Assembly (NCBI GenBank): GCA_002084545.1
Contig: NBLJ01000001.1
Span: 1-43,520 of the forward strand
DNA: 43,520 bases
Source of the DNA: Desulfobacteraceae bacterium 4572_123
GTDB lineage: Bacteria > Desulfobacterota > Desulfobacteria > Desulfobacterales > 4572-123
Direction of reading: 5' to 3'
A program made the translations under genes and the position numbers. How positions within the stretch are numbered: the stretch's first letter is position 1; each line of letters begins with the position of its first letter. Shown one piece after another: positions 24,497 through 31,767 of this stretch. The notes beneath the pieces are model-generated. The model saw nothing but the letters and a program-made list of their open reading frames with translations, made no database searches and was not told where the DNA came from.

Positions 24497-25858
24497 ATGA
24501 AAATAAAAACGGAAATGACGACCCGGGCTCTGGCCCGGTTTGCATGTGAACTGAACCCTTGCGATATTTCACCTTTCGCGCTGGAGATGGCCAAAAGGGC
24601 TTTCATGGATCTCCTTGCTGCCGCCGTTGCCGGGCTGGACGTTCTTCCCGTACGTGCCGTAACGGCATCTGCAGGAGCCGTTTTTTCAAAAGGGGCTTCC
24701 AGCGTGTGGTTTTCCGATAAAACCCTCACGGCCCCGGGCGCAGCCTACGTGAACAGCACCCTGGCAAGTGCCCAGGACCTGGATGACGGTCACAGACAGG
24801 CCATGGGGCATCCCGGCGCTTCGATCATTCCAGCAGTTTTTGCCGTGGCACAAGAGACAAATGCGAGAGGTATGGAACTGCTGGCCGCCGTAGTGGTGGG
24901 ATATGAAGTCGCCATACGGATAGCCGCGGCCAGGGACCATGATGCCCTGGACACCCTTGCCAGCGGAAAGTGGTGTTGTTTTGGCGCATGTGCTGCCGCT
25001 GGGCGCCTGCGCGGTATTTCTTCCGGCAACCTTGCAGAAGCCATGTCCATTGCCGGAGTCCAGGCCCCCGGCCTTTCAGCAGCCGGGTACAGCAGTGTCA
25101 TGGGAAACAGTGTCAAAGAGGGGATTGCCTGGTCCACGTTGACGGCGCTCTGCGCATTGGAACCCGCGGAAAGGGGTTTTACAGGCCCCCTGGATATCCT
25201 GGATCATCCGGATTATTATTTTTCTGAAAAGATTATTTCCGGGCTGGGAAAAACATTTGCCATCGAAAAGATATATTTCAAACCCTATTCCTGCTGTCGC
25301 TGGATACACAGCGCCATAGATGCCCTTTGCGCTATAATGGCAGAGCACAACCTTCACGCGCGGGAAATTACAGGGATGGAGGTTCACCTGTTTGAAAGGG
25401 CCCTCAGGCTGAACAATTACCCTGATCCCGATTCACTTGAAGGTGCTCAGTACAGTATCCCTTTCTGTCTGGCCGTGGCGGCAATAGCTGGGAAAAGCGC
25501 ATTTTTACCCATGCGGCCTGACCTGCTTTTAAGGGAAGATATAACCGGGCTGGCCTGCAAGATCCACCTGTTTGAAGATACCGCGTTTACGGATATGTTT
25601 CCAAGGATGGTCCCTGCAAAGGTTGTCGTCCAAACAAAAAATAATAATTATACCATGATTGTGGAATATCCCAAAGGTGATCCGGCCAATCCCATGTCGT
25701 GGCGGCAACTTGAAAATAAGCTTTGCCATATTTCACAGCCCTTTCAGGATTTTATCAATGTTAAAAAGGCGATTCGTGCGATAAAAAATATGGAAAACGG
25801 CACAATTGACGCCCTTGCAGATGTACTGAGATGCCCGGTTCCGACCCTTGACAGTTAA
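24497..25858 (+). CDS. MmgE/PrpD family protein
   Basis: A 453-residue protein of the 2-methylcitrate dehydratase superfamily (usual length about 450-480). Recognisable blocks are FALEMAKRAFMDLLAAAVAGLD at the N-terminus, AQDLDDGHRQAMGHPGASIIPAVFAVA (about 92-120), VVGYEVAIRIAAA, GYSSVMGNSVKEG (about 197-210), and FKPYSCCRWIHSAIDA (about 260-280), the family's conserved lysine/cysteine loop. PrpD dehydrates 2-methylcitrate; related enzymes decarboxylate cis-aconitate or act on other small acids, so a dehydration or decarboxylation of the imported compound or its product is plausible. Last gene in the tight operon. Confidence 0.88.
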   Translation: MKIKTEMTTRALARFACELNPCDISPFALEMAKRAFMDLLAAAVAGLDVLPVRAVTASAGAVFSKGASSVWFSDKTLTAPGAAYVNSTLASAQDLDDGHRQAMGHPGASIIPAVFAVAQETNARGMELLAAVVVGYEVAIRIAAARDHDALDTLASGKWCCFGACAAAGRLRGISSGNLAEAMSIAGVQAPGLSAAGYSSVMGNSVKEGIAWSTLTALCALEPAERGFTGPLDILDHPDYYFSEKIISGLGKTFAIEKIYFKPYSCCRWIHSAIDALCAIMAEHNLHAREITGMEVHLFERALRLNNYPDPDSLEGAQYSIPFCLAVAAIAGKSAFLPMRPDLLLREDITGLACKIHLFEDTAFTDMFPRMVPAKVVVQTKNNNYTMIVEYPKGDPANPMSWRQLENKLCHISQPFQDFINVKKAIRAIKNMENGTIDALADVLRCPVPTLDS

Positions 25859-26017
25859 TTTTTCGAGGGCGTGTAAATGTGCTGACCGAGAATAAGGCCA
25901 ACATTGAGAACGCTTCCGGGTTCGTTTGCAAAAGGGATTCGATGGATAAGAAAGTTAATTGCTGTTTCCTGTCCGTTTCGTATGGCGCGGCATTTTTTTA
26001 AGGAGTGGTGATTTACT

Positions 26018-26638
26018 ATGGCTGAATTAATTGATTTGACGCATCTTTTTGATGACGACATACCGGTATATCCGGGCGATCCCTGTGCAAAGCTCTACGA
26101 GACCGCCAGTATCGCCAAGGACGGATATACCGACCATAAGATTGAAACCGGTATGCATGTCGGAACCCATATGGACGGCCCGCTTCATTTTATTGAAGGC
26201 GGCATGTTTCTTTCAGAAGTCCCCTTAAACTCGTTTACAGGAATCGGCAATCTGGTTGACGCCCGCGGAAAATCATGCGTGACCGGCGATTTTCTGGAGA
26301 TGCATGATATTTCCCGAGGCGATATCGTACTGGTGATGACGGGTTTTTCTAAAAAGTTCAAAGACCCGGACTATTATGAAACCTATCCCGAGCTGTCTGA
26401 AGATTTTGCGAACCGACTGGTTGATCTCGGTGTGAGTGCTGTTGCCATGGATACTCCGAGCCCTGATCGTGATCCGTTTCCTATCCACAGGATACTGATG
26501 AGCAGCAATGTACTCATAATTGAAAATGCTGATAATCTTGAAGCATTAACAGGTAAGGGCAGGTTTAGGGTTCACGCCTATCCGATGAAGCTGCGGACAG
26601 AGGCTGCTCCGGTCAGGGTTATTGCTGAAATTCTTTGA
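26018..26638 (+). CDS. cyclase / kynurenine formamidase-like metal-dependent hydrolase
   Basis: A 206-residue cyclase-family protein. It has DLTHLFDDDIPVYPGDP at the N-terminus and the zinc motif GMHVGTHMDGPLHF (about 47-60), the HxGTHxDxPxHF pattern shared by bacterial kynurenine formamidase and related hydrolases. AVAMDTPSPDRDPFPIHRILM (about 143-163) is the second family block. It may cleave an amide or lactone in the same catabolic route as the operon, from which it is separated by 159 bases of gap (25859-26017). It has its own strong Shine-Dalgarno (AAGGAG at about 26000-26005). The fit with kynurenine specifically is not supported by neighbours. Confidence 0.85.
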   Translation: MAELIDLTHLFDDDIPVYPGDPCAKLYETASIAKDGYTDHKIETGMHVGTHMDGPLHFIEGGMFLSEVPLNSFTGIGNLVDARGKSCVTGDFLEMHDISRGDIVLVMTGFSKKFKDPDYYETYPELSEDFANRLVDLGVSAVAMDTPSPDRDPFPIHRILMSSNVLIIENADNLEALTGKGRFRVHAYPMKLRTEAAPVRVIAEIL

Positions 26639-26681
26639 ATTTATCGGTATTTCGCCATGAAACCAAATAGGTAAATACGTA

Positions 26682-26708
26682 CTGCCGCCGCCCATGGCAG
26701 GTTTTTTT
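26682..26708 (+). terminator. weak terminator candidate after the cyclase gene
   Basis: Only a 5-bp stem with a 9-nt loop, but followed by seven T. It overlaps the start of the short ORF at 26694, so only one of the two readings is likely to be right. Confidence 0.35.
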
Positions 26709-26777
26709 GAGTTTTCGATGATGCGTGTGCGGGAAGATATCGATCAGAAAGCATTGAGCGAATTGTTTCATGGGTAA
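26694..26777 (+). pseudogene. 27-codon ORF, possible remnant of a longer gene
   Basis: An ATG at 26694 opens 27 codons beginning MAGFFEFSMMRVREDIDQ and ending in TAA at 26775-26777. From memory this resembles the N-terminus of larger, uncharacterised anaerobe proteins, so it may be the leftover start of a deleted gene. There is no clear Shine-Dalgarno, and it overlaps a possible terminator. This is a weak identification. Confidence 0.22.
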
Positions 26778-27106
26778 TTGTTCGGGGAATGGGCAAATTA
26801 TGTTTTTTTCCGTGTGATAAATCTCGAAAGTCAGAACGGAGTATGAAGTGCTTTGAGCAGTTTTAAAACATGTGACCGAACAGAGACATCCAGGGCCGAG
26901 GCAATGAACCTATTTTCCAATACTGCTAAATTGATCGATTATTGAGTTGATCTGCACCGATCTCTTGCGCATCAGGGATTCACGAAAACCCTCGACATAT
27001 CCACTGGTATGCCTGCGGTTTTCGTAAATCTTACTGCATTAAGATTTCAGCACAGTTCTTTCCTGATAATTGCATAACACAGGACTTTGGAAGAGGAGGA
27101 AATATC

Positions 27107-27616
27107 ATGAATCTTGAAATATTTGAAAAAATGGATTCGCCACAACTGCGGTCTTATATTGAGTTTCTTCTCCGGCATTACAGGGTCATGGATGCTTTCT
27201 GGTTTATCTATGTGGCGGAACGATTCGACCAGCCGACCGCAGAACGCATTAATGAACAGGTCTGGAAGCGAGTTCCCGCCATGGCGGCCGAAGATCTTTT
27301 AAAAAAATTTAACATTGACGAAAAAGGCTTAAAGGGATTTGTCCAGGCGCTCAGGTATTTTCCATGGTGTATCCTGGTGGGGTACGATATTGATGAAAAA
27401 GAAAACGAGGTCATCATTAACGTGCCTTCCTGCCCGACTCAGAAAGCGCGCCTTCGACGGGGCCTGGATGAGTTTGTATGTAAGGATATGCATAAAGGTG
27501 AGTTCGAAAGTTTTGCCAAGGTCATCGACCGCCGGATACAGGTTGAATGCCTGTTTGCACCCCCTGATCCACATCCTGACGATATGTTTTGCAAATGGCG
27601 CTTCACCTGCAAATAA
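27107..27616 (+). CDS. DUF6125-like hypothetical protein
   Basis: A 169-residue protein with a strong Shine-Dalgarno (GAGGAGGAAATATC) at the ATG. The N-terminal helices ([27 protein letters not shown], about 14-40) are followed by EQVWKR, a [28 protein letters not shown] core and three cysteines in the second half: VPSCPTQ (about 106), [11 protein letters not shown] (about 124), and a last one near the C-terminus (CKWRF). This pattern fits DUF6125-type proteins, which I recall only loosely; the cysteines suggest metal or cluster binding. Function unknown. A single gene with no close partner. Confidence 0.55.
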   Translation: MNLEIFEKMDSPQLRSYIEFLLRHYRVMDAFWFIYVAERFDQPTAERINEQVWKRVPAMAAEDLLKKFNIDEKGLKGFVQALRYFPWCILVGYDIDEKENEVIINVPSCPTQKARLRRGLDEFVCKDMHKGEFESFAKVIDRRIQVECLFAPPDPHPDDMFCKWRFTCK

Positions 27617-27705
27617 ATTTTTCAACCATCAGGAATTGTGAACTTGATAAAAACCTGCTGTTGCCTGCTTTCGAAATTTTCGCAAAGCATGCGCCTTGGG
27701 GTATG

Positions 27706-27734
27706 CCGGATAAATGTCGAGTTTATCCTGGCTT
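27706..27734 (+). promoter_or_regulatory. hairpin upstream of the transposase remnant
   Basis: GCCGGATAAA pairs with TTTATCCTGGC with one bulged base and a 7-nt loop. It has no T run after it. It lies before an AAGGAGG Shine-Dalgarno, so a leader structure of the lost gene at 27766 is one reading; a palindromic element linked to REP transposases is another. Confidence 0.35.
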
Positions 27735-27765
27735 GCAGTAAGAGTAAAAAGGAGGGAGACACCGA

Positions 27766-27813
27766 ATGACTACCGAAATTAGGGGGGGTCAAACCTTGAA
27801 TCAGGGAATATAA
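27766..27813 (+). pseudogene. gene start cut off by element insertion
   Basis: An optimal Shine-Dalgarno (AAAAGGAGGGAG, about 27747-27758) sits 7 bases before an ATG at 27766, but the frame (MTTEIR) stops after 15 codons. From about 27781 the sequence changes to a stretch (GGGTCAAACCTTGAATC) that I associate with the edges of REP-associated transposase elements. The simplest reading is that an element landed just behind the start codons of a gene whose body is gone or is the TauE gene downstream. Confidence 0.35.
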
Positions 27814-27850
27814 CTTGACAGTTCGATACAAAAGGTCTATTGAATGTTCC

Positions 27851-28243
27851 ATGGCAAGACAATGACGCATAGAATACAGTGGGGCCTTGTACCATCTTAT
27901 GTTCAGAGCCAATCAGGGGAAGCCCATTTTCAGAGATGACAAAGCCCGGGGTATTTTTCTCGATATCATAAGCGAGGCATCACAGCGGTTTGCAATTGAG
28001 ATCCATGCCTATGTTCTAATGGAAAATCACCACCATATCCTCCTTAAAACCATAGACCCCAATTTGTCAAAAGCCATTCAGTGGATCGGCACTACATATA
28101 CGCGTTGTTTCAATCTTCGACATGGTGAAAGCGGTCATCTTTTTCAGGGTCGTTTTAAAAGTATCATCGTTGAAAATGATGCGTATCTTTCCCAATTGTC
28201 ATATTATATACATTGCAATCCTCTATTGCAGGTTCAGGAGTAA
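27851..28243 (+). pseudogene. REP-associated (Y1, IS200-like) tyrosine transposase, degenerate
   Basis: The Y1/RAYT transposase pattern is clear: MARQ, RIEYSGALYHLMFRANQ, PIFRDDKARGIF, then HAYVLMENHHHILLKT (the HUH metal-binding motif HHH) and HLFQGRFKSIIVENDAYL with YYIHCNPL, where the catalytic tyrosine lies. It carries two lesions: codon 5 of the expected start (27863-27865) is TGA, and the frame ends right after YIHCNPL, losing the usual C-terminal third. Residual translation from the internal ATG at 27887 would give 118 residues but lacks the N-terminal strand. The 3' end runs straight into the Shine-Dalgarno of the TauE gene. Confidence 0.8.
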
Positions 28244-28250
28244 CAAGAAC

Positions 28251-29153
28251 ATGGTTTTTCCTGTTTCAGGTGTAGAAGTTAGCCCGATAATACCTTTTGT
28301 GGTTGCATTTACCGTCTCTTTTTTTACATCCATGGGCGGCGTTTCCGGAGCCTTTCTTCTCCTGCCGTACCAGGTCAGTTTTCTGGGTTATACCGCGCCG
28401 TCGGTCAGCGCCACAAACCAGGTGTTCAATATTGTTGCAATCCCAAGCGGCGTTTACCGGTTCATCAAGGAAGGACGGATGGTATGGCCCCTTACCCTGG
28501 CGGTTATTATCGGTACGCTGCCAGGGGTGTTTATCGGGGCATGGGTGCGGATCGAGTACCTGCCGGACCCGAAAAATTTTAAGGCTTTTGTAGGATTCAT
28601 CCTGCTTTATATCGGCATAAGGCTTATTCAGGATGTTATGAAGAAAAAGGAAGCCGGCCGCAGGGAAAAAAGCGGCAGTTCAAAAATGGAGGATTCCTTT
28701 ACTGTCTGCATTACCCGTTCCTCCATGAAACGGGTTGAGTTCAGCTTTGATGATAATTCTTTTGCCTTTACTCCCTCTGTAGTGCTGAGTATCTGTTTTT
28801 TGGTGGGTATTGCCGGTGGCATTTACGGCATCGGCGGCGGATCCATAGTCGCCCCTTTTTTTGTGGCCATTTTAGGGCTGCCGGTATACGCCGTTGCAGG
28901 TGCAGCCCTGATGGGAACTTTTATAACTTCTATTGCCGGTGTTGCTTTTTACCAGGGCCTGGCTCTATTTTATACGGAAACGTCTGTTGCGCCTGACTGG
29001 ATGCTTGGTTTTCTACTGGGGTTCGGCGGTTTTGCCGGGATTTACCTTGGAGCACGCTGCCAGAAATACGTTCCCGCACGGATGATCAAAATAGTGCTTT
29101 GTATTTGCGTACTGGTCGTGGCCGTAAGGTACCTTGTTGGGTTTTTTCAATAA
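28251..29153 (+). CDS. TauE/SafE family sulfite exporter-like membrane protein
   Basis: A 300-residue inner-membrane protein with about eight hydrophobic segments in two homologous halves. Each half begins with the repeat signature of this family: FTSMGGVSGAFLLLPYQ (about 25-40) and GIAGGIYGIGGGSIVAPFFVAILGLP (about 186-211), followed by SATNQVFNI and AGAALMGTFITS. TauE/SafE proteins export sulfite, sulfoacetate or other organosulfonates; the substrate here is open. The ATG at 28251 is preceded by AGGAGTAACAAGAAC, lying in the tail of the transposase remnant. A long cytoplasmic loop between the two halves contains a charged Lys/Arg run (about 125-145). It converges with the aminotransferase. 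Confidence 0.85.
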   Translation: MVFPVSGVEVSPIIPFVVAFTVSFFTSMGGVSGAFLLLPYQVSFLGYTAPSVSATNQVFNIVAIPSGVYRFIKEGRMVWPLTLAVIIGTLPGVFIGAWVRIEYLPDPKNFKAFVGFILLYIGIRLIQDVMKKKEAGRREKSGSSKMEDSFTVCITRSSMKRVEFSFDDNSFAFTPSVVLSICFLVGIAGGIYGIGGGSIVAPFFVAILGLPVYAVAGAALMGTFITSIAGVAFYQGLALFYTETSVAPDWMLGFLLGFGGFAGIYLGARCQKYVPARMIKIVLCICVLVVAVRYLVGFFQ

Positions 29154-29247
29154 GTTTTGAAAATGCTCAAGTCCTTTGGCGATGATTTCAATGCTGCCCG
29201 GAAATGCTTTTTTTCGCCCTTTTTGAATCTCCGCCTGCCGGTGCTCC

Positions 29248-30441
29248 TCAGCCTTCAAGATATGACTTCAGTTTGCCGAGCCCTTCTTTTATTTCCGATG
29301 TATCAATTCCGGAGTAGGCCAGGCGGATATAAAATTCCGTTTCGCCTTCCAGCGGACGGCCGAAATGGGCCCTGGTGCATACCGAGACGCCGGTTTCGTG
29401 CAGAATCGATTTCCGGATCGATTCATAATCAAGAAGGCCTTTTTTCTGAACTGCTTTTGTCACGTTTGGAAACAGATAAAAAGTGACGTTGGGAGAGAAG
29501 CAGCGGACACCGTCGATACTGTTGATGATCTTGACAGCCGTATCTCTTCGCTCTTTAAGGATATCGAGAATCTTCTTTCTCCCGGCCTGATCACCAGTCA
29601 GCGCCTCGATGGCGGCGTACTGGATGAAGTGATTGGCGCACGACTCATCATTTACGTTCAGCCTGGTGATCACATCGATGACTTCTTTGGGGCCGATGGA
29701 AGCACCAAGCCGCCAGCCGGTCATGGCAAACTGCTTGGAGAAAGTATATAAAATCACGGTGCGATCGGCCATTCCGGGCAGGGATGCAAAAGATCGGCTC
29801 CGGCCTTCATATCGGATATCAAAATAGGCTTCGTCGCAAAGGACATACAGGTCATGTTTTAAAACCAGTCCTGCAAGCGCTTCCATCTCAGTTTGGCTGC
29901 ATTCGGCGCCACTGGGGTTATGAAGATCGTTCAGCACCAGAAAACGGGTTTTGGGCGTAATCATCCGTTTGATTTTTTCGATATCGATTTCAAAGTTGTC
30001 CTTTCCTTCCATGTAGCTGTACGGTAGGCTCTTTCCCCCGTAAAATTCGATCTGGGATTCATAAATGGGGAAGCCCGGATTCGGATAGAGCACCTCATCG
30101 CCGGGGTTCATCAGTGTCATGAAAAATTTACTGATGGTTGGCTTGCCCCCCGGCTGAATGGCAATATTTTCCATGGTGTAATCGATGCCATGGGAAGAAC
30201 TGAGCGTTGAGGCCAGTACCTCGCGCAGTCTTGGAATGCCGGCATTGGGGCAGTATCCGGTTTTTCCGTCACGCATGGCTTTGGCAGCGGCGTCCATAAT
30301 ATTCGAGGGAGTGATGATGTTCAAGTCGCCCAGATGAAACGGGTAGACCTTGTTTCCCTTTGCGGAAAAAGCCGCGGCCTCCGCCGACACCGCAAAGGCG
30401 GTTTCCGTTCCCAGGTGGGAAATACGTTCTGCGATTTTCAT
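29248..30441 (-). CDS. class I/II pyridoxal-phosphate aminotransferase
   Basis: A 397-residue fold-type I aminotransferase (usual length about 380-400). Residues of note: GKTGYCPNAGIPRLREVLA (about 79-97), VLNDLHNPSGAECSQTEMEAL (about 169-190; N and P of HNPSGA contact the cofactor), CDEAYFDIRYEG (about 205-216, Asp-Glu-Ala-Tyr contacts the ring), and the catalytic lysine in TFSKQFAMTGWRLG (about 233-246). A conserved Arg is near the C-terminus (EFYIRLAYSG). It likely works on an aromatic or branched amino acid, but the donor is not predictable. The start at 30441 has a good leader, and the product is cytoplasmic. It is not part of the neighbouring AT-rich unit. Confidence 0.9.
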   Translation of the reverse strand: MKIAERISHLGTETAFAVSAEAAAFSAKGNKVYPFHLGDLNIITPSNIMDAAAKAMRDGKTGYCPNAGIPRLREVLASTLSSSHGIDYTMENIAIQPGGKPTISKFFMTLMNPGDEVLYPNPGFPIYESQIEFYGGKSLPYSYMEGKDNFEIDIEKIKRMITPKTRFLVLNDLHNPSGAECSQTEMEALAGLVLKHDLYVLCDEAYFDIRYEGRSRSFASLPGMADRTVILYTFSKQFAMTGWRLGASIGPKEVIDVITRLNVNDESCANHFIQYAAIEALTGDQAGRKKILDILKERRDTAVKIINSIDGVRCFSPNVTFYLFPNVTKAVQKKGLLDYESIRKSILHETGVSVCTRAHFGRPLEGETEFYIRLAYSGIDTSEIKEGLGKLKSYLEG

Positions 30442-30489
30442 ATTAACTCCTTAATTTATCAGGGTTCGATTTGGGGTAATGGTGTGAAT

Positions 30490-31767
30490 TTAACTATCCA
30501 TAATACAAGAACAAAGTTTTTTGCGGAAATTTTTACAAAGCGGATAAATAAAAATTCCTTTTGTCTGTTTTTTTAACCTATGCGAGGGATAGAGACTGTA
30601 ACCGCTTGTTTTACCGAGTTGAGTCCAATTGGCAGCACGGTAACATGTTCCTTTAAATCGATTGAGCTGGACAAAAGTTTCCAGCAGTACAGGTCTGTAT
30701 TTATATCTATTTTCCCAATCAACCGGCAGTTGTTTTGCAATACCTCCAAGAATTCTGGATGCCAGATTCGGAACCCTAACCCAGGGCAGAATTAAAAATC
30801 GTACATTGTTGACAACATATTTCAAATTTGCGTCGCGTTGTTCCCTTGTCCAGCCAATGAATCTGTCCCGGCCCGCCAAAGACCAGGAGCCTGCTGCAAA
30901 CCCAATAACTGCAACAAGTATTTTCTTTTTTCCCGCATACACCAGATATCTCATCTGTGCGCCAAATAACGTTGATCCGCCAATGTAGTGGTATTGTTCA
31001 ATAAGTTCGCGCCACAGCAGTAAATTTTGGGCTGTGTAAGCAGGAATAAATTTAAGTTCTTTCATCTCTTCCCGGGATAACGTAACGCTTGTCGTATCAA
31101 TTTTCAGGGGTTGTTTCTTTTTTTTATCGGGATTGGTTTTTTTTGTTGATTTTTTTGCAGGTGGTAAAAAAATAAGATTATCCATATCCATTCGTTTTAA
31201 GATATGAGCTACTTGATTTAATTTCAGATTTCCATCTGATTGATAAAAATTGAAAGCCAAACAAACATGTTTTGCAATTCTGTTGCGTGTATACTCAGGA
31301 TTGGATTTTATCAAATTCCTGATCTTTTTAACCTGGTTTGCTGTAAAATAGTGACCAATGTATTTAGCACGGGTACTGTCCCATGTATCAGATCCCTTTT
31401 TACATGGATTTTGCAGAACTTTCAGCAATTTTTCAACACAAGCTTCCCGCTGGGTGGGTTTTCTTCCCGGGGTTTTAAAGTATTGCAATCCTTTTTCAGT
31501 AAAATCCTCCATGGCTTTTATAATGGATGTTGGCGGTACACGCAGATCAAGAACCATTCTTTCAACACTTTTATTATCCAATGCCCCAAGAATAATTTTA
31601 GCTCGTTTTATTCTCCAGATACCCGCAGTTCTGCTGGATGCAATAGTTTTTACCTGTTTAAGAATATTTTCACAACTCAGGATGTCACATATTTTTTTTT
31701 GAGCCCTCTTTTCCTGAATTGTGTCTCTATCAATTGAACAGTTTTCTGGTTCCAGACAGCGTAGCAA
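30490..31767 (-). CDS. DruA-like DUF4338 protein
   Basis: A 425-residue protein whose C-terminal half (about 245-410) is the DUF4338 domain first named from the Druantia anti-phage system: LLWRELIEQYHYIGGSTLFGAQMRYLV, RDRFIGWTREQR, VVNNVRFLILPWVRVPNLASRILG, and GTCYRAANW (RFKGTCYRAANW). The N-terminal half is mixed and Lys-rich, with a run KKSTKKTNPDKKKKQPL before the domain that looks like a basic nucleic-acid-binding linker. It starts at TTG (31765-31767) behind a strong AAGGAGAG, and overlaps the 3' end of the radical SAM gene by 38 bases. Base composition is AT-rich compared with neighbours. No druB-E or druH is present, so defence function is not shown. Confidence 0.8.
   Translation of the reverse strand: MLRCLEPENCSIDRDTIQEKRAQKKICDILSCENILKQVKTIASSRTAGIWRIKRAKIILGALDNKSVERMVLDLRVPPTSIIKAMEDFTEKGLQYFKTPGRKPTQREACVEKLLKVLQNPCKKGSDTWDSTRAKYIGHYFTANQVKKIRNLIKSNPEYTRNRIAKHVCLAFNFYQSDGNLKLNQVAHILKRMDMDNLIFLPPAKKSTKKTNPDKKKKQPLKIDTTSVTLSREEMKELKFIPAYTAQNLLLWRELIEQYHYIGGSTLFGAQMRYLVYAGKKKILVAVIGFAAGSWSLAGRDRFIGWTREQRDANLKYVVNNVRFLILPWVRVPNLASRILGGIAKQLPVDWENRYKYRPVLLETFVQLNRFKGTCYRAANWTQLGKTSGYSLYPSHRLKKQTKGIFIYPLCKNFRKKLCSCIMDS

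Larger units (their letters stand above)
26639..27106. other. non-coding stretch after the cyclase gene
   Basis: 468 bases. A weak terminator candidate (stem CTGCC 26682-26686 with GGCAG 26696-26700, then a T7 run 26702-26708) ends the cyclase transcript. Further on, a 9-bp inverted repeat ACGAAAACC (26982-26990) and GGTTTTCGT (27017-27025) with a 26-base centre could be a protein-binding site. Nothing else was recognised; stop codons break every frame. Confidence 0.4.
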
